From contig CBFHJJ010000005.1 in assembly GCA_965655865.1 (NCBI GenBank), positions 1 through 64,000 on the forward strand: a DNA stretch of 64,000 bases, written 5' to 3'. The translations under genes and the position numbers were made by a program. Each line of letters starts with the position of its first letter. Positions within the stretch are counted from its first letter, which is position 1. Source of the DNA: MAG-121220-bin8 sp965655865. Lineage in GTDB: Bacteria; Bacteroidota; Bacteroidia; Flavobacteriales; Flavobacteriaceae. Of the stretch, positions 9,424 to 18,205 are shown one piece after another. Below the pieces are notes generated by a model. It was not told the DNA's origin. It ran no database searches and saw nothing but the letters and a program-made list of their open reading frames with translations.

Positions 9424-10703
9424 TCAATTGCCTTTTTCATTTTTAGCTCAATTTCTTTTAAACAAAGATTCCCAATACTTCCTTTCAAGGAATGATTAAA
9501 ATCTTTTTTTGGTATATAGTTACCATTTTTAATATCATCGGATATTTTTAAATAAGCATCCCTGAAAGAATAGCCACTATTAACTAGTTCGTTTAAATTT
9601 TCAACTGAAAATACATATTTGTATTTATCATCATCTAAAATATTTTTTCTGATTCTGATTTTATTTATGGAATAATTAAAAATTTCTAAGCAGTTTTTAA
9701 TATCAATGATGGACTCTATTATTTTTCCTTTATACAATTGTAAATCTCTGTGATATCCACTCGTAAGATTTATTGAAATTGAATTAAATTCATTTATTAG
9801 TGATTGTATAATATTACACTTACCTCTAATTAATTCAAATACATCAGGGTTTTTTTTATGGGGCATTATACTTGAACCTGTTGTAATTTCCTCTGGAAAT
9901 GATATAAAATTTAATTCTTGTGTCATATAAAAGCAAATGTCAGCTGAAAACTTCGATAATGTACTAGCTAAAGAACCTATGGCAATAGCGACGGATTTTT
10001 CAACTTTTCCTCTGTTCATTTGAGAAGAGATTACATTGTACTTTAATTCATTAAACCCTAATTCTTTAGTTGTAAAATCTCTGTCTATTTCAAATGAACT
10101 TCCATACCCTGCAGCACTCCCAAGAGGATTTTGATCATTGATTTTAAAAGCAGTATTTAAATAAAATATGTCATCAATCAATGATTCTGCGTAAGAAGAA
10201 AACCATAAGCCAAAAGAGGAAGGCATCGCTACTTGTAAATGAGTGTATCCCGGAAGAAGAAGATTTTTATTTTTTTTTGCTAATTCAATTAATGTATTAA
10301 ATAAACTTTTTGTTAATTGTTTTATTTCACATATCTCATTTTTTAAATAAAGTTGTGTAGCAACTAATACTTGATCATTTCTAGATCTTCCAGTATGAAT
10401 TTTTTTTCCAATTTTTCCTAATTTTTCAACAAGTATTGATTCTATTTTTGAATGAACGTCCTCATAATCCTCTTCAATTGTAAATTGTCCGATTTTAATA
10501 TCATTATCAATTTTTTCTAATTCTGATATAATTTTTTCAAGTTCAGAATGAGTTATAATCTTAACATTATGTAACATTTTTGCATGTGCAATAGTTGCCC
10601 TAATATCGTATCCAGCTAAGTAAAGATCATAGTGTCTATCTTTACCAACAGTAAATTTTTCAATTTTAATATTCAAATTATCTTCTTTGTTCCAGAGTTT
10701 CAT
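9420..10703 (-). CDS. argH: Argininosuccinate lyase
   Basis: A 427-residue member of the fumarase/aspartase superfamily. It carries HSKIES near residue 85 and HTGRSRNDQV near 102-111, and the signature GSSIMPHKKNP near 272-282, which holds the catalytic serine. It splits argininosuccinate into arginine and fumarate, the last step of the pathway. It is slightly shorter than the roughly 460 aa of E. coli ArgH because the C-terminus is trimmed. It is the last gene of the leftward arg operon, 2 nt after argE, and overlaps lpd by 4 bp. Confidence 0.96.
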   Translation of the reverse strand: MKLWNKEDNLNIKIEKFTVGKDRHYDLYLAGYDIRATIAHAKMLHNVKIITHSELEKIISELEKIDNDIKIGQFTIEEDYEDVHSKIESILVEKLGKIGKKIHTGRSRNDQVLVATQLYLKNEICEIKQLTKSLFNTLIELAKKNKNLLLPGYTHLQVAMPSSFGLWFSSYAESLIDDIFYLNTAFKINDQNPLGSAAGYGSSFEIDRDFTTKELGFNELKYNVISSQMNRGKVEKSVAIAIGSLASTLSKFSADICFYMTQELNFISFPEEITTGSSIMPHKKNPDVFELIRGKCNIIQSLINEFNSISINLTSGYHRDLQLYKGKIIESIIDIKNCLEIFNYSINKIRIRKNILDDDKYKYVFSVENLNELVNSGYSFRDAYLKISDDIKNGNYIPKKDFNHSLKGSIGNLCLKEIELKMKKAID

Positions 10704-10705
10704 GA

Positions 10706-11761
10706 TTAAATTATTTTATTTAAAAGTTGAATGTATAATGGTATTGCATTTTTAATTTCATCAACATATATGTATTCATCAGCACTGTGTGACCTTAAAG
10801 AATCACCAGGACCCATTTTTATTGATGGAAATGAAATTTTAGATTGATCTGATAGAGTAGGTGAGCCGTATTTTTGAACTCCTAATTTATGAGCTGCTAA
10901 AACAATAGCATGATCAGTAGAAATTGATGAGGAATTAAGATTTAATGATCTAGGAATGATTTCACATGGTGAATCTTTTTTTAAAATGTCATATATCTCT
11001 TGATTTGTGTAACAATCATTAACTCTTACATCTAAAACTATTTTTAGCTCTGAGGGCACGACATTATGCTGATTTCCAGATTGTATCTGAGTTACTGTAG
11101 CTTTAACATTTCCTAAAAATTTAGATTTTTTTTCAAATTTCAAATTTTTAATCCATTTAAGCACTTCAATTGATTTAATAATTGGATTATCATCATTTAT
11201 GTGCGCTGCATGACTTGAAGTTCCTTTAATTTTAATGTCAAATACAATTAACCCTCTTTCAGCAATTGCCATTTTCATTAATGTTGGTTCACCAATTATT
11301 GCAAAATCAATTTTTGGAAGAATTGGAATAATTGAAGCAATTCCATTTTCACCTGAACATTCTTCTTCAGCTGAAGCAAGAATGATTAAATTATATTTTA
11401 AATCTTTTTTATTATAATAATAGGTGAAAACTGCAATTAGTGAAACTAAAGGTCCGCCAGCATCATTACTTCCAAGCCCGTAAAGCTTACCATTTTCTAT
11501 CTTACTATCAAAAGGATCATTTTTATATCCTTTATTAGGTTTGACTGTGTCATGGTGAGAATTAAGTAGTATTGTAGGTTTATTAGAGTCATAAAATTTA
11601 TTGAAAGCATATACGTTATTTTGATTTCTTTTAAATTTAATTCCATATGATTTGAACCATTTTTCTATTCTGTTGCCTGTTTTAATTTCATTGAAAGAAT
11701 AAGATTCAATTTTTATTAAATCCTCTAATAGCTTAATTGCATTTTTTGTTAACTCATTCAT
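10706..11761 (-). CDS. argE: M20-family N-acyl-ornithine deacylase (ArgE-like)
   Basis: A 351-residue M20 zinc peptidase. Metal ligands are visible in LNSHHDTVKP (about 67), GSNDAGG near 97, AEEECSG near 131 and GEPT near 157. A dimerisation-type insert follows, and the C-terminal histidine ligand falls in LRSHSADEYI near 323. Family and operon context indicate removal of the N-acyl group from N-acyl-citrulline or N-acyl-ornithine, completing the acylated branch of arginine synthesis. Whether the acyl group is acetyl or succinyl is unsettled (see argF'). It abuts argB (1-bp overlap) and argH (2-nt gap). Confidence 0.88.
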   Translation of the reverse strand: MNELTKNAIKLLEDLIKIESYSFNEIKTGNRIEKWFKSYGIKFKRNQNNVYAFNKFYDSNKPTILLNSHHDTVKPNKGYKNDPFDSKIENGKLYGLGSNDAGGPLVSLIAVFTYYYNKKDLKYNLIILASAEEECSGENGIASIIPILPKIDFAIIGEPTLMKMAIAERGLIVFDIKIKGTSSHAAHINDDNPIIKSIEVLKWIKNLKFEKKSKFLGNVKATVTQIQSGNQHNVVPSELKIVLDVRVNDCYTNQEIYDILKKDSPCEIIPRSLNLNSSSISTDHAIVLAAHKLGVQKYGSPTLSDQSKISFPSIKMGPGDSLRSHSADEYIYVDEIKNAIPLYIQLLNKII

Positions 11762-12537
11762 TATAAAATTATTTTAGTACAATCTTTTGTTGTTTTTATT
11801 ATATCGTGATCTCCAATAAAAATATTATTTACACCATTTTCTAATGCATAAAAGCAATTTTCAATTTTAGGCACCATTCCATCTGATATAATTTTATTTT
11901 TAGTAAAATGCTTGTAATCAGTTTTACTTATTGTTTTTTTAAAACTTAAATTGTCATTTTTATCAATTAAAACACCAGGTTTATCAAAACAGTACTTTAA
12001 AGTCACATCGTAATATTTAGATAGTTTTATTGAAATTTCAGATGCAATACTATCTGCATTAGTGTTTAGTAATTGACCAGATCCATTATGAGTTAGAGAA
12101 CAAATAATTGGAGAAATTTTTAATTTTAATAATTGATTAATAAAATCATCATTTATACTTATAATATCTCCAACTAATCCATAATTTATTTCTTTAATCT
12201 CTCTTATTTTTGATGTAATCAAATTTGCATCTGCACCACAAAGACCAATAGCATTACTATTGAACTTTTGAAGAATTGAAACTATATTTTTATTTATAAG
12301 TCCAGCATAAGTCATTACAGCAACATCTAATGTGTTTGAGTCTGTTATTCTTCTTCCTTTAATCATTTTGACTGGAATCCCAAGTCTGATCATATAATTA
12401 GATGCAATAACACCTCCACCATGAACTAATAATTTTAATCCCTTAATTTTTGAATAATTTTCTAAAAAAATTTCAAATAATTTTCTTTCATTTAATATTC
12501 CTCCTCCAACTTTTATAATTGTTAATTTATTTTTCAT
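11761..12537 (-). CDS. argB: N-acetylglutamate (N-acyl-glutamate) kinase
   Basis: A 258-residue amino-acid kinase: phosphate-binding KVGGGIL at 9-15, VHGGG near 38-42, ALTHNGSGQLLNTNADSIAS-type substrate and nucleotide motif near 150-170, and GMVPKI near 225. It phosphorylates N-acyl-glutamate, the committed step of arginine synthesis. It overlaps the 3' end of argF' by 11 bp, indicating tight translational linkage. I did not identify the N-terminal extension associated with arginine feedback inhibition in hexameric forms, so feedback control here is uncertain. Confidence 0.94.
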   Translation of the reverse strand: MKNKLTIIKVGGGILNERKLFEIFLENYSKIKGLKLLVHGGGVIASNYMIRLGIPVKMIKGRRITDSNTLDVAVMTYAGLINKNIVSILQKFNSNAIGLCGADANLITSKIREIKEINYGLVGDIISINDDFINQLLKLKISPIICSLTHNGSGQLLNTNADSIASEISIKLSKYYDVTLKYCFDKPGVLIDKNDNLSFKKTISKTDYKHFTKNKIISDGMVPKIENCFYALENGVNNIFIGDHDIIKTTKDCTKIIL

Positions 12538-13477
12538 TATTAATTAATTCTTTTATTATTGTTTGAGTTGCATATATCCTATTATTGGCCTGCTGAATAA
12601 TAAGCGATTTATTTGAGTCTAATACTGAATCTGTTACCACCACATTTCTTCTTACTGGAAGACAATGCATAAAAAAAGCATTGTTAGTTAATTTCATTTT
12701 GTTTTCATTTATAATCCATGAGTCATTATTTAAGATCACTTTCCCATATTGTTCATAACTAGACCAATTTTTAGCATAAATAAAATCAGCATTTTTAAAA
12801 GCTAATTCTTGATCATTTATAATTTGAATTCCCTCTGTAATTTTTTTATTTAAATCATATCCTTTGGGATTAGTAATAGTTAAGTCATAGTTATTGATTT
12901 TACACATTTTTATAAATGAATTGGCTACGGCATGGGGAAGTGGTTTCGGATGAGGTGCCCATGATAAAACTATTTTAGGTCTGTTGGAATTCATATTTTC
13001 ATTAATCGTAGCAGCATCTGCAAGTGCTTGAAGAGGGTGTGCTATTGAACTTTCCAAGTTTAAAATGGGAATAGTAGCGTATTTAACAAAAGAATTAATT
13101 ATTTTATCACTATTATCAATTTCTTTATCTTTCAGTTCAGCAAATGCCCTAATTCCTAAAATATCACAATACTGAGATATTACCTTAGCTGCATCTTTTA
13201 CATGCTCTGCTTTATTTCCTGACATAATAATATTCTCATCAAATTCAAGTTGCCATCCATCATCCTTAAAGTTCATTACAATAGATTTAAATCCAAGATT
13301 CATTGCTGCCTTTTGAGTACTTAATCTGGTTCTAAGACTTGGATTAAAAAATAAAAGACCTATAACTTTATTTTTTCCAACATAACTTATATCTGACTTA
13401 TCATTTTTAAGTTTGTTAATTTCTTTCAATAAATATTGATAATCAATTATATCGTCTGAGTTTAAAAAGTTTTTCAT
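12527..13477 (-). CDS. argF': N-acyl-L-ornithine transcarbamylase (ArgF')
   Basis: A 316-residue transcarbamylase: carbamoyl-phosphate loop NPSLRTR at 45-51, HPLQALAD near 147, WAPHPKPLPHAV near 179, and HCLPVRRN near 275. The PHP-PLPHAV element and the Bacteroidetes arg context identify it as the N-acylornithine form rather than classical ornithine transcarbamylase. The residue aligned with the acetyl/succinyl discriminator (Glu92 in Xanthomonas, Pro90 in Bacteroides fragilis) is Ala90, inside GNKAEH, so the acyl group is ambiguous. It overlaps argD by 4 bp and argB by 11 bp. Confidence 0.92.
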   Translation of the reverse strand: MKNFLNSDDIIDYQYLLKEINKLKNDKSDISYVGKNKVIGLLFFNPSLRTRLSTQKAAMNLGFKSIVMNFKDDGWQLEFDENIIMSGNKAEHVKDAAKVISQYCDILGIRAFAELKDKEIDNSDKIINSFVKYATIPILNLESSIAHPLQALADAATINENMNSNRPKIVLSWAPHPKPLPHAVANSFIKMCKINNYDLTITNPKGYDLNKKITEGIQIINDQELAFKNADFIYAKNWSSYEQYGKVILNNDSWIINENKMKLTNNAFFMHCLPVRRNVVVTDSVLDSNKSLIIQQANNRIYATQTIIKELINNEK

Positions 13478-14601
13478 GATAATTCTATTTTTAATGCATT
13501 GTAAAGTTTATCTATATGCTTTTTTTGAATATTCAAAGGGGGAAGAATTCTTAATAAATTCTTATTTGCACTTCCTCCAGTAAAAATTTTGTGTTTAAAA
13601 ATTAAATTCTTTCTTAGTTCAGAAGCTTCGAAATCAAATTCTAAACCTAACATAAGACCTCTTCCTTTAATTTTATTTACTGATTTAATTAATGAAATTT
13701 TTTCTCTAAAATAATTTTCTAACGACTTTGAATTTTGTAATAATTTTTCGTTTTTAATAGTTTTCAGTACTGCTAAAACTGCAGTACAAGCCAAATGGTT
13801 TCCCCCAAATGTTGTTCCTAACATACCATACTTTGATTTTATATGATCTTTAATTAAAATTCCACCAACAGGAAAACCATTACCCATTCCTTTGGCTATA
13901 CAAATTATATCAGGATGAATACCATGCTTTTGAAACGCAAAGAAATCTCCTGTTCTTCCAAATCCAGATTGAACTTCATCTGCAATCAGACAAGTATTAT
14001 ATTTTTTACATTGTTTCGATATGTATTTTACAAATTTAGTTTCTGGCTCATCTAATCCTCCAACGCCTTGAATTGACTCAAATATTACTGAACTAACATC
14101 TCCTTTAGAAATTTCTTTATTAAAATTCTTTTCATCGTTAAAATCAAGAAATTTAACTTTAATTTTTTCATTTAACTTTGATTTAATATTGGGATTGTCA
14201 GTTATGCTTAATGCTGCGTTACTTCTTCCGTGAAAAGAATTTTTAAATGCTATTATTCTAGATTTTTTATTGTAAAATGATGCAACTTGAAGTGCATTTT
14301 CATTTGATTCTGCACCACTATTAGTCATGAAAAGATTATAGTTATTACACTTAGATTGAATTTTTATTTCATTAGCAACACTTTGTTGCAATTCATTAAT
14401 TATATAATTTGAATAAAACCCAATATTGTTTAACTGATTTGTTAATGCCTTAACATAAGTTGGATGACTGTGTCCTATAGATATTACTGCATGACCACCA
14501 TACAGATCTAAGTATTTTGTTCCATTTTTGTCATATACATAACACATCTTAGCATGTGATGGTGTCATTTGATACAAAGGGTAAACATTGAATAAACTCA
14601 T
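13474..14601 (-). CDS. argD: N-acyl-ornithine aminotransferase (class III PLP enzyme)
   Basis: A 375-residue class III aminotransferase: LYGGHAVISIGHSHP near 33-47, NSGAESNENALQVA near 92-105, FHGRSNAAL near 123, DEVQSGFGRTG near 207, and the PLP lysine in AKGMGNGFPVGG near 235. It converts N-acyl-glutamate semialdehyde to N-acyl-ornithine. It sits between proC and argF' with 4-bp overlaps at both ends, a hallmark of translational coupling. Paralogues such as ornithine aminotransferase look similar, but context decides. Confidence 0.92.
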   Translation of the reverse strand: MSLFNVYPLYQMTPSHAKMCYVYDKNGTKYLDLYGGHAVISIGHSHPTYVKALTNQLNNIGFYSNYIINELQQSVANEIKIQSKCNNYNLFMTNSGAESNENALQVASFYNKKSRIIAFKNSFHGRSNAALSITDNPNIKSKLNEKIKVKFLDFNDEKNFNKEISKGDVSSVIFESIQGVGGLDEPETKFVKYISKQCKKYNTCLIADEVQSGFGRTGDFFAFQKHGIHPDIICIAKGMGNGFPVGGILIKDHIKSKYGMLGTTFGGNHLACTAVLAVLKTIKNEKLLQNSKSLENYFREKISLIKSVNKIKGRGLMLGLEFDFEASELRKNLIFKHKIFTGGSANKNLLRILPPLNIQKKHIDKLYNALKIELS

Positions 14602-15392
14602 TTTAATGATATTTGATTTATTTTTTCGAATGATGATATTAAACCATTAATTAAGGCCGAACTTAATCCATGATGCTCCATTTCTATTAATCCTTTTATT
14701 GTACATCCACTTGGTGTGGTAACTTTGTCAATTTCTTCCTCTGGATGACTGTTATTTTTCATTAATAAAGAAACTGCACCTAATGCTGTCGAAATTGACA
14801 TGTTTAACGACTCATTACTTTCAAATCCTAATTGAACTCCTCCTTGGGCTGTAGACCTTATTAATCTCATCCAAAATGCAATTCCACTAGCACAAAGTAC
14901 AGTTGCAGCTTGCATGTTTTTCTCTTTAACAATAAAACTTTCACCAAGATTGTTAAATATAGATTGTGCTAAATTTAATTTTGTATTACCAAATGAGTTG
15001 CTGCACAAACATGTTGTTGATTTTCCAACGGAAATTGCAGTATTTGGCATAGCTCTAACAATATTTCTGTTTTTTCCAAAAGTACTTTCAAGTATACCTA
15101 AGGTTAAACCAGTAATAGTTGATATTATAGTATGTTTTTCTTTTAAATACTTTTTTAAGTCATTAGAAAGATTTTTAAATTGTGAAGGTTGGACACAAAG
15201 AATAATTATATCAGAATTAATTACAGCTTCAACATTGTTAGATGAAACAGAAACATTTGGGATTTTTTTCCATTTTGTAAGTGTGGATAAATTATTTTTA
15301 GTTAAGTATAATTCAGTAATCATATTATTAACATACAACCCATCAGCGATACTGCTTCCTAAATTTCCTGCTCCTATAATTGCTATTTTCAT
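14598..15392 (-). CDS. proC: Pyrroline-5-carboxylate reductase
   Basis: A 264-residue NAD(P)-dependent reductase: Rossmann motif IGAGNLGSS at 6-14, RAMPNTAISVG near 114-124, and the C-terminal TTPSGCTIKGLIEME signature near 227-241. It makes proline from pyrroline-5-carboxylate. Its place between argC and argD, overlapping argD by 4 bp, puts proline formation under the control of the arginine operon. This placement is common in Flavobacteria. Confidence 0.95.
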   Translation of the reverse strand: MKIAIIGAGNLGSSIADGLYVNNMITELYLTKNNLSTLTKWKKIPNVSVSSNNVEAVINSDIIILCVQPSQFKNLSNDLKKYLKEKHTIISTITGLTLGILESTFGKNRNIVRAMPNTAISVGKSTTCLCSNSFGNTKLNLAQSIFNNLGESFIVKEKNMQAATVLCASGIAFWMRLIRSTAQGGVQLGFESNESLNMSISTALGAVSLLMKNNSHPEEEIDKVTTPSGCTIKGLIEMEHHGLSSALINGLISSFEKINQISLK

Positions 15393-15404
15393 TTTAAAAT
15401 TTAT

Positions 15405-16397
15405 TTAAAAAATTGATGATTTTAGTTTTAAACCCTCATTTTCATTTAATCCAAACATTAAATTCATATTTTGAATAGCTTGTCCTGAAGCACCTTTTAA
15501 TAAATTATCAATGATTGAAGTAATTATTAATTTTCCATTTAACAATGAAAGATGAAGAATGCACTTATTAGTATTAATTACTTGTTTTAAATTGATTTCA
15601 TTTTCAGAAATGATTACAAAGGGATGATCGAAATAAAATTGCTTGTAAATTTCTTTAATATCATTTAATTTAAATTCACAATCAAAATAACTTGTTGAAA
15701 AAATTCCTCTAGAGAAGCTTCCTCTGACAGGTATAAAATTTAAATTGTATTTATTTATAGATTTTTTATTGAACGAATATTTAATTTCATCAAGATGTTG
15801 GTGATTAAATTCTTTATAAGACGACACATTGTTATTTCTCCAACTGAAGTGAGTAGTGTTTGTTGGTATTATTCCTGCTCCAGTACTTCCAGTTATTGCG
15901 TTTGAATGTATTTCGCCGTTTATAATGTTTGAATTAATCGATGGCAATAAAGCTAATTGTAATGCTGTGGCAAAACAGCCCGGGTTTGCTATATTTTTTG
16001 AAGTTTTAATTAGATTTTTTTGTAATTCAGGTAACCCATAAGTGAATTTTCTTGTATTGTTTCCTATTGTAACAGATTTCTCTAATCTAAAATCTTGACT
16101 TAAATCAATGATTTTAGTTTTTTGATTAATTGAATTTTTTAATAAAAAATTATACGATTTTCCATGACCTTGACATAAAAATATTACATCACTTTCTTTA
16201 ACTGTGTTTGTAAACTCAATATTAATTTCATTAGTTAAATCACAGTAAACATCACTTACTAATTTACCATTGTTCGTTGTACTGTAAGCAAATACTATCT
16301 CAACACCCTCATGATGAACTAACAGTCTTAAAAGTTCACCGCCTGTGTATCCAGATGCTCCAACTATTCCTACTTTAATTTTATTTTTTGTTGACAT
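15405..16397 (-). CDS. argC: N-acetyl-gamma-glutamyl-phosphate reductase
   Basis: A 330-residue NADPH-dependent reductase with the Rossmann motif GASGYTGGELLRLL at 13-26 and the catalytic cysteine in NPGCFATALQLALLP near 140-154. The later HQHLDEI histidine region also fits. It reduces N-acyl-glutamyl phosphate to the semialdehyde. It overlaps argG by 17 bp and is separated from proC by 12 nt. All expected residues are present. Confidence 0.95.
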   Translation of the reverse strand: MSTKNKIKVGIVGASGYTGGELLRLLVHHEGVEIVFAYSTTNNGKLVSDVYCDLTNEINIEFTNTVKESDVIFLCQGHGKSYNFLLKNSINQKTKIIDLSQDFRLEKSVTIGNNTRKFTYGLPELQKNLIKTSKNIANPGCFATALQLALLPSINSNIINGEIHSNAITGSTGAGIIPTNTTHFSWRNNNVSSYKEFNHQHLDEIKYSFNKKSINKYNLNFIPVRGSFSRGIFSTSYFDCEFKLNDIKEIYKQFYFDHPFVIISENEINLKQVINTNKCILHLSLLNGKLIITSIIDNLLKGASGQAIQNMNLMFGLNENEGLKLKSSIF

Positions 16398-17559
16398 ATT
16401 GATGTATTTTATTTTGATTTGAAACTATCTTTATAAAGCCTTTCGCATCATCTGCAGACCATTTATTATTAATCTCACCATATGTTCCGAATTTTCTGTT
16501 CATTAAGTCATTTTTAGAACAAATTCCATTTAATTCAAATCTGAATGGGTGTAATGTAACATGAACATCTCCATTAACATTGTTTTGACTACTTTGAAGA
16601 AAACTTTCAATATCTCTTAAAACAGGATCTAAATATTGACCCTCGTGTAAGTGCATTCCATAGAAATTAGAAAGTTGATCTTTTTGGAACTGTTGCCATT
16701 TTGTTAATGTGTGTTTTTCAAGAAGATGATGGGATTTTATTATCAACATAGGTCCACCAGCTTGAAATCCCACTCTTCCTTTAATTCCAATTATACTATC
16801 ACCAACATGAATATCTCTTCCAATACAGTAATCGTCGCATTGTTTTGAAATTAATTCAATACATGTGACTGAATCATATTTTTCTCCATTTATCCCACTT
16901 ATTTCTCCATTTTTAAATGTTAGAGTTATTTCTTTAGAATCTTTGTTTTTTAAATTTCCTGGATATGCTGAACTTGGTAATTTTAAATCTGAAGTCAAAG
17001 TTTCATCTCCACCTACACTCGTTCCCCAGAGCCCTTTATTAATTGAATATTTAGCTTTTTCCCATGATAATTTTATTCCTTGCTGGTTTAAATAATCAAT
17101 TTCTTCCTCTCTTGTTAATTTTAAATCTCTTATTGGTGATAATATTTTTATTTCTGGAGCAAGTATCTGAAATATCGTATCAAATCTAACTTGATCATTT
17201 CCTGCACCTGTACTTCCGTGAGCTATATGAGTTGCTTTGTTTTTTTTAGCATAATTTACTATTTCCATAGCTTGGATTGTTCTTTCAGAACTTACCGATA
17301 GGGGATATGTATTGTTTCTCAATACATTTCCAAAAACTAGATATTTAATTATTGTGTTGTAAAATAAATCAACTGCATCAATAGTTGTAAACGAATAAGC
17401 TCCTAATTTGATTGCTTTTTCTTTAATTTTATTAGATTCTTCAATTGTATAACCGCCAGTATTGACGTTTACTGCATGAACTTCGTTGTCAATTGATAAT
17501 TTTTTTAAGCAATAAGAAGTGTCCAATCCTCCACTATAAGCAAGTACTATTTTTTTCAT
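16381..17559 (-). CDS. argG: Argininosuccinate synthase
   Basis: A 392-residue ATP-pyrophosphatase. PP-loop AYSGGLDTS is at 7-15, with HGSTGAGNDQVRFD near 113-126, GLWGTSVGGDETLTS near 174-188 and FQAGGPMLI near 271. It joins citrulline and aspartate to argininosuccinate. It follows the GNAT gene by 3 nt and overlaps argC by 17 bp. In this order it is the first classical arg enzyme of the operon even though it acts late in the pathway. Confidence 0.96.
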   Translation of the reverse strand: MKKIVLAYSGGLDTSYCLKKLSIDNEVHAVNVNTGGYTIEESNKIKEKAIKLGAYSFTTIDAVDLFYNTIIKYLVFGNVLRNNTYPLSVSSERTIQAMEIVNYAKKNKATHIAHGSTGAGNDQVRFDTIFQILAPEIKILSPIRDLKLTREEEIDYLNQQGIKLSWEKAKYSINKGLWGTSVGGDETLTSDLKLPSSAYPGNLKNKDSKEITLTFKNGEISGINGEKYDSVTCIELISKQCDDYCIGRDIHVGDSIIGIKGRVGFQAGGPMLIIKSHHLLEKHTLTKWQQFQKDQLSNFYGMHLHEGQYLDPVLRDIESFLQSSQNNVNGDVHVTLHPFRFELNGICSKNDLMNRKFGTYGEINNKWSADDAKGFIKIVSNQNKIHQYVNKK

Positions 17560-17562
17560 AAT

Positions 17563-18087
17563 TTATTTTTTTGGTTCATAAAGCATTCCAGTGCAAAGAC
17601 ACATGGATTTATTTGTTCTGTTTAAAACGTCATAATTTTTACATGTTTGACATCCTTTCCAAAATTCTTCATCGCTTGTTAACTCAGAAAATGTTACTGG
17701 CTTATAACCTAATTGATAATTTATTTTCATAACGGGTAACCCAGTAGTAATTCCAAATATCTTAGCATTTGGATATTTATAAATTGAATGTTCAAATGTT
17801 AATTTTTTAATTTTTTTTGCAAGCCCTTTTCCTCTGAATAACGGATTAACAATCAGTCCTGAATGAGCAACATATTTTCCGTGCCCCCATATTTCTATAT
17901 AACAAAACCCAGCAAAATCATTTTCTTTGATTGCAATAACAGCATTGCCATTTTCAATTTTTTTTCTAATGTATTCGGGTGATCTTAAAGCTATTCCTGT
18001 TCCTCTAGTCTTTGCTGAAGAACTAATAGATTTTGATATAAGATCACAATATTTTATATGCTTCAATGAAGCAACAGTAATTTCCAA
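17563..18087 (-). CDS. GNAT-family N-acyltransferase, first gene of the arg operon (candidate ArgA substitute)
   Basis: A 174-residue GNAT protein: acetyl-CoA loop LFRGKGLAKKIKKL near 84-97, with GFCYIEIWGHGKYVAHSGLIV before it. The C-terminus carries a cysteine cluster, C-x2-C-x13-C-x-C (CQTC ... CLC), that could bind zinc. Leading the arg operon and lying 3 nt from argG, it is the obvious candidate for acylating glutamate, the first pathway step; this is inference from position. The start is TTG at 18087, as no in-frame ATG lies close upstream. A structured leader RNA precedes it. Confidence 0.8.
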   Translation of the reverse strand: MEITVASLKHIKYCDLISKSISSSAKTRGTGIALRSPEYIRKKIENGNAVIAIKENDFAGFCYIEIWGHGKYVAHSGLIVNPLFRGKGLAKKIKKLTFEHSIYKYPNAKIFGITTGLPVMKINYQLGYKPVTFSELTSDEEFWKGCQTCKNYDVLNRTNKSMCLCTGMLYEPKK

Positions 18088-18122
18088 GATGTTTAAAGTT
18101 TTAATTAAGAATGAATTGAAAT

Positions 18123-18200
18123 GAAACTGGACTCACCTAGTTTCCTAAATAGATATATACCCAAAAGGGCGGGCACGACGAGTTGCCGGTGCGTTTAGAG
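18123..18200 (-). ncRNA. Candidate structured leader RNA of the arginine operon
   Basis: A GC-rich island in an AT-rich intergenic region. Read leftward it contains stem P1 (CTAAA 18198-18194 with TTTAG 18149-18145). Inside P1 are hairpin A (GGCA 18187-18184 with TGCC 18175-18172) and a CCC-TTTT-GGG hairpin (18169-18160). A 3' hairpin B follows (GAAACT/AGTTTC plus GG/CC with one bulge, 18144-18123). Loop A (ACTCG) is complementary to the pentaloop of B (TGAGT), a possible kissing interaction. G-U pairs in this orientation become A-C mismatches on the other strand, favouring the arg direction. It ends 35 nt before the GNAT start. No known riboswitch class recognised. Confidence 0.5.
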
Positions 18201-18205
18201 AAAAA

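Noticed and set aside
14914..15408. 164-codon rightward frame opposite proC
   Set aside because: It is antisense to a clearly conserved coding region and has no motif of its own.
18123..18200. Possible SAM-I or cobalamin riboswitch (CCGGCAAC and GGTGAGTCC resemble parts of these)
   Set aside because: The fragments occur in the wrong order and the remaining core (GA-rich SAM-I internal loop, B12 box) is absent; the element also leads an arginine operon.
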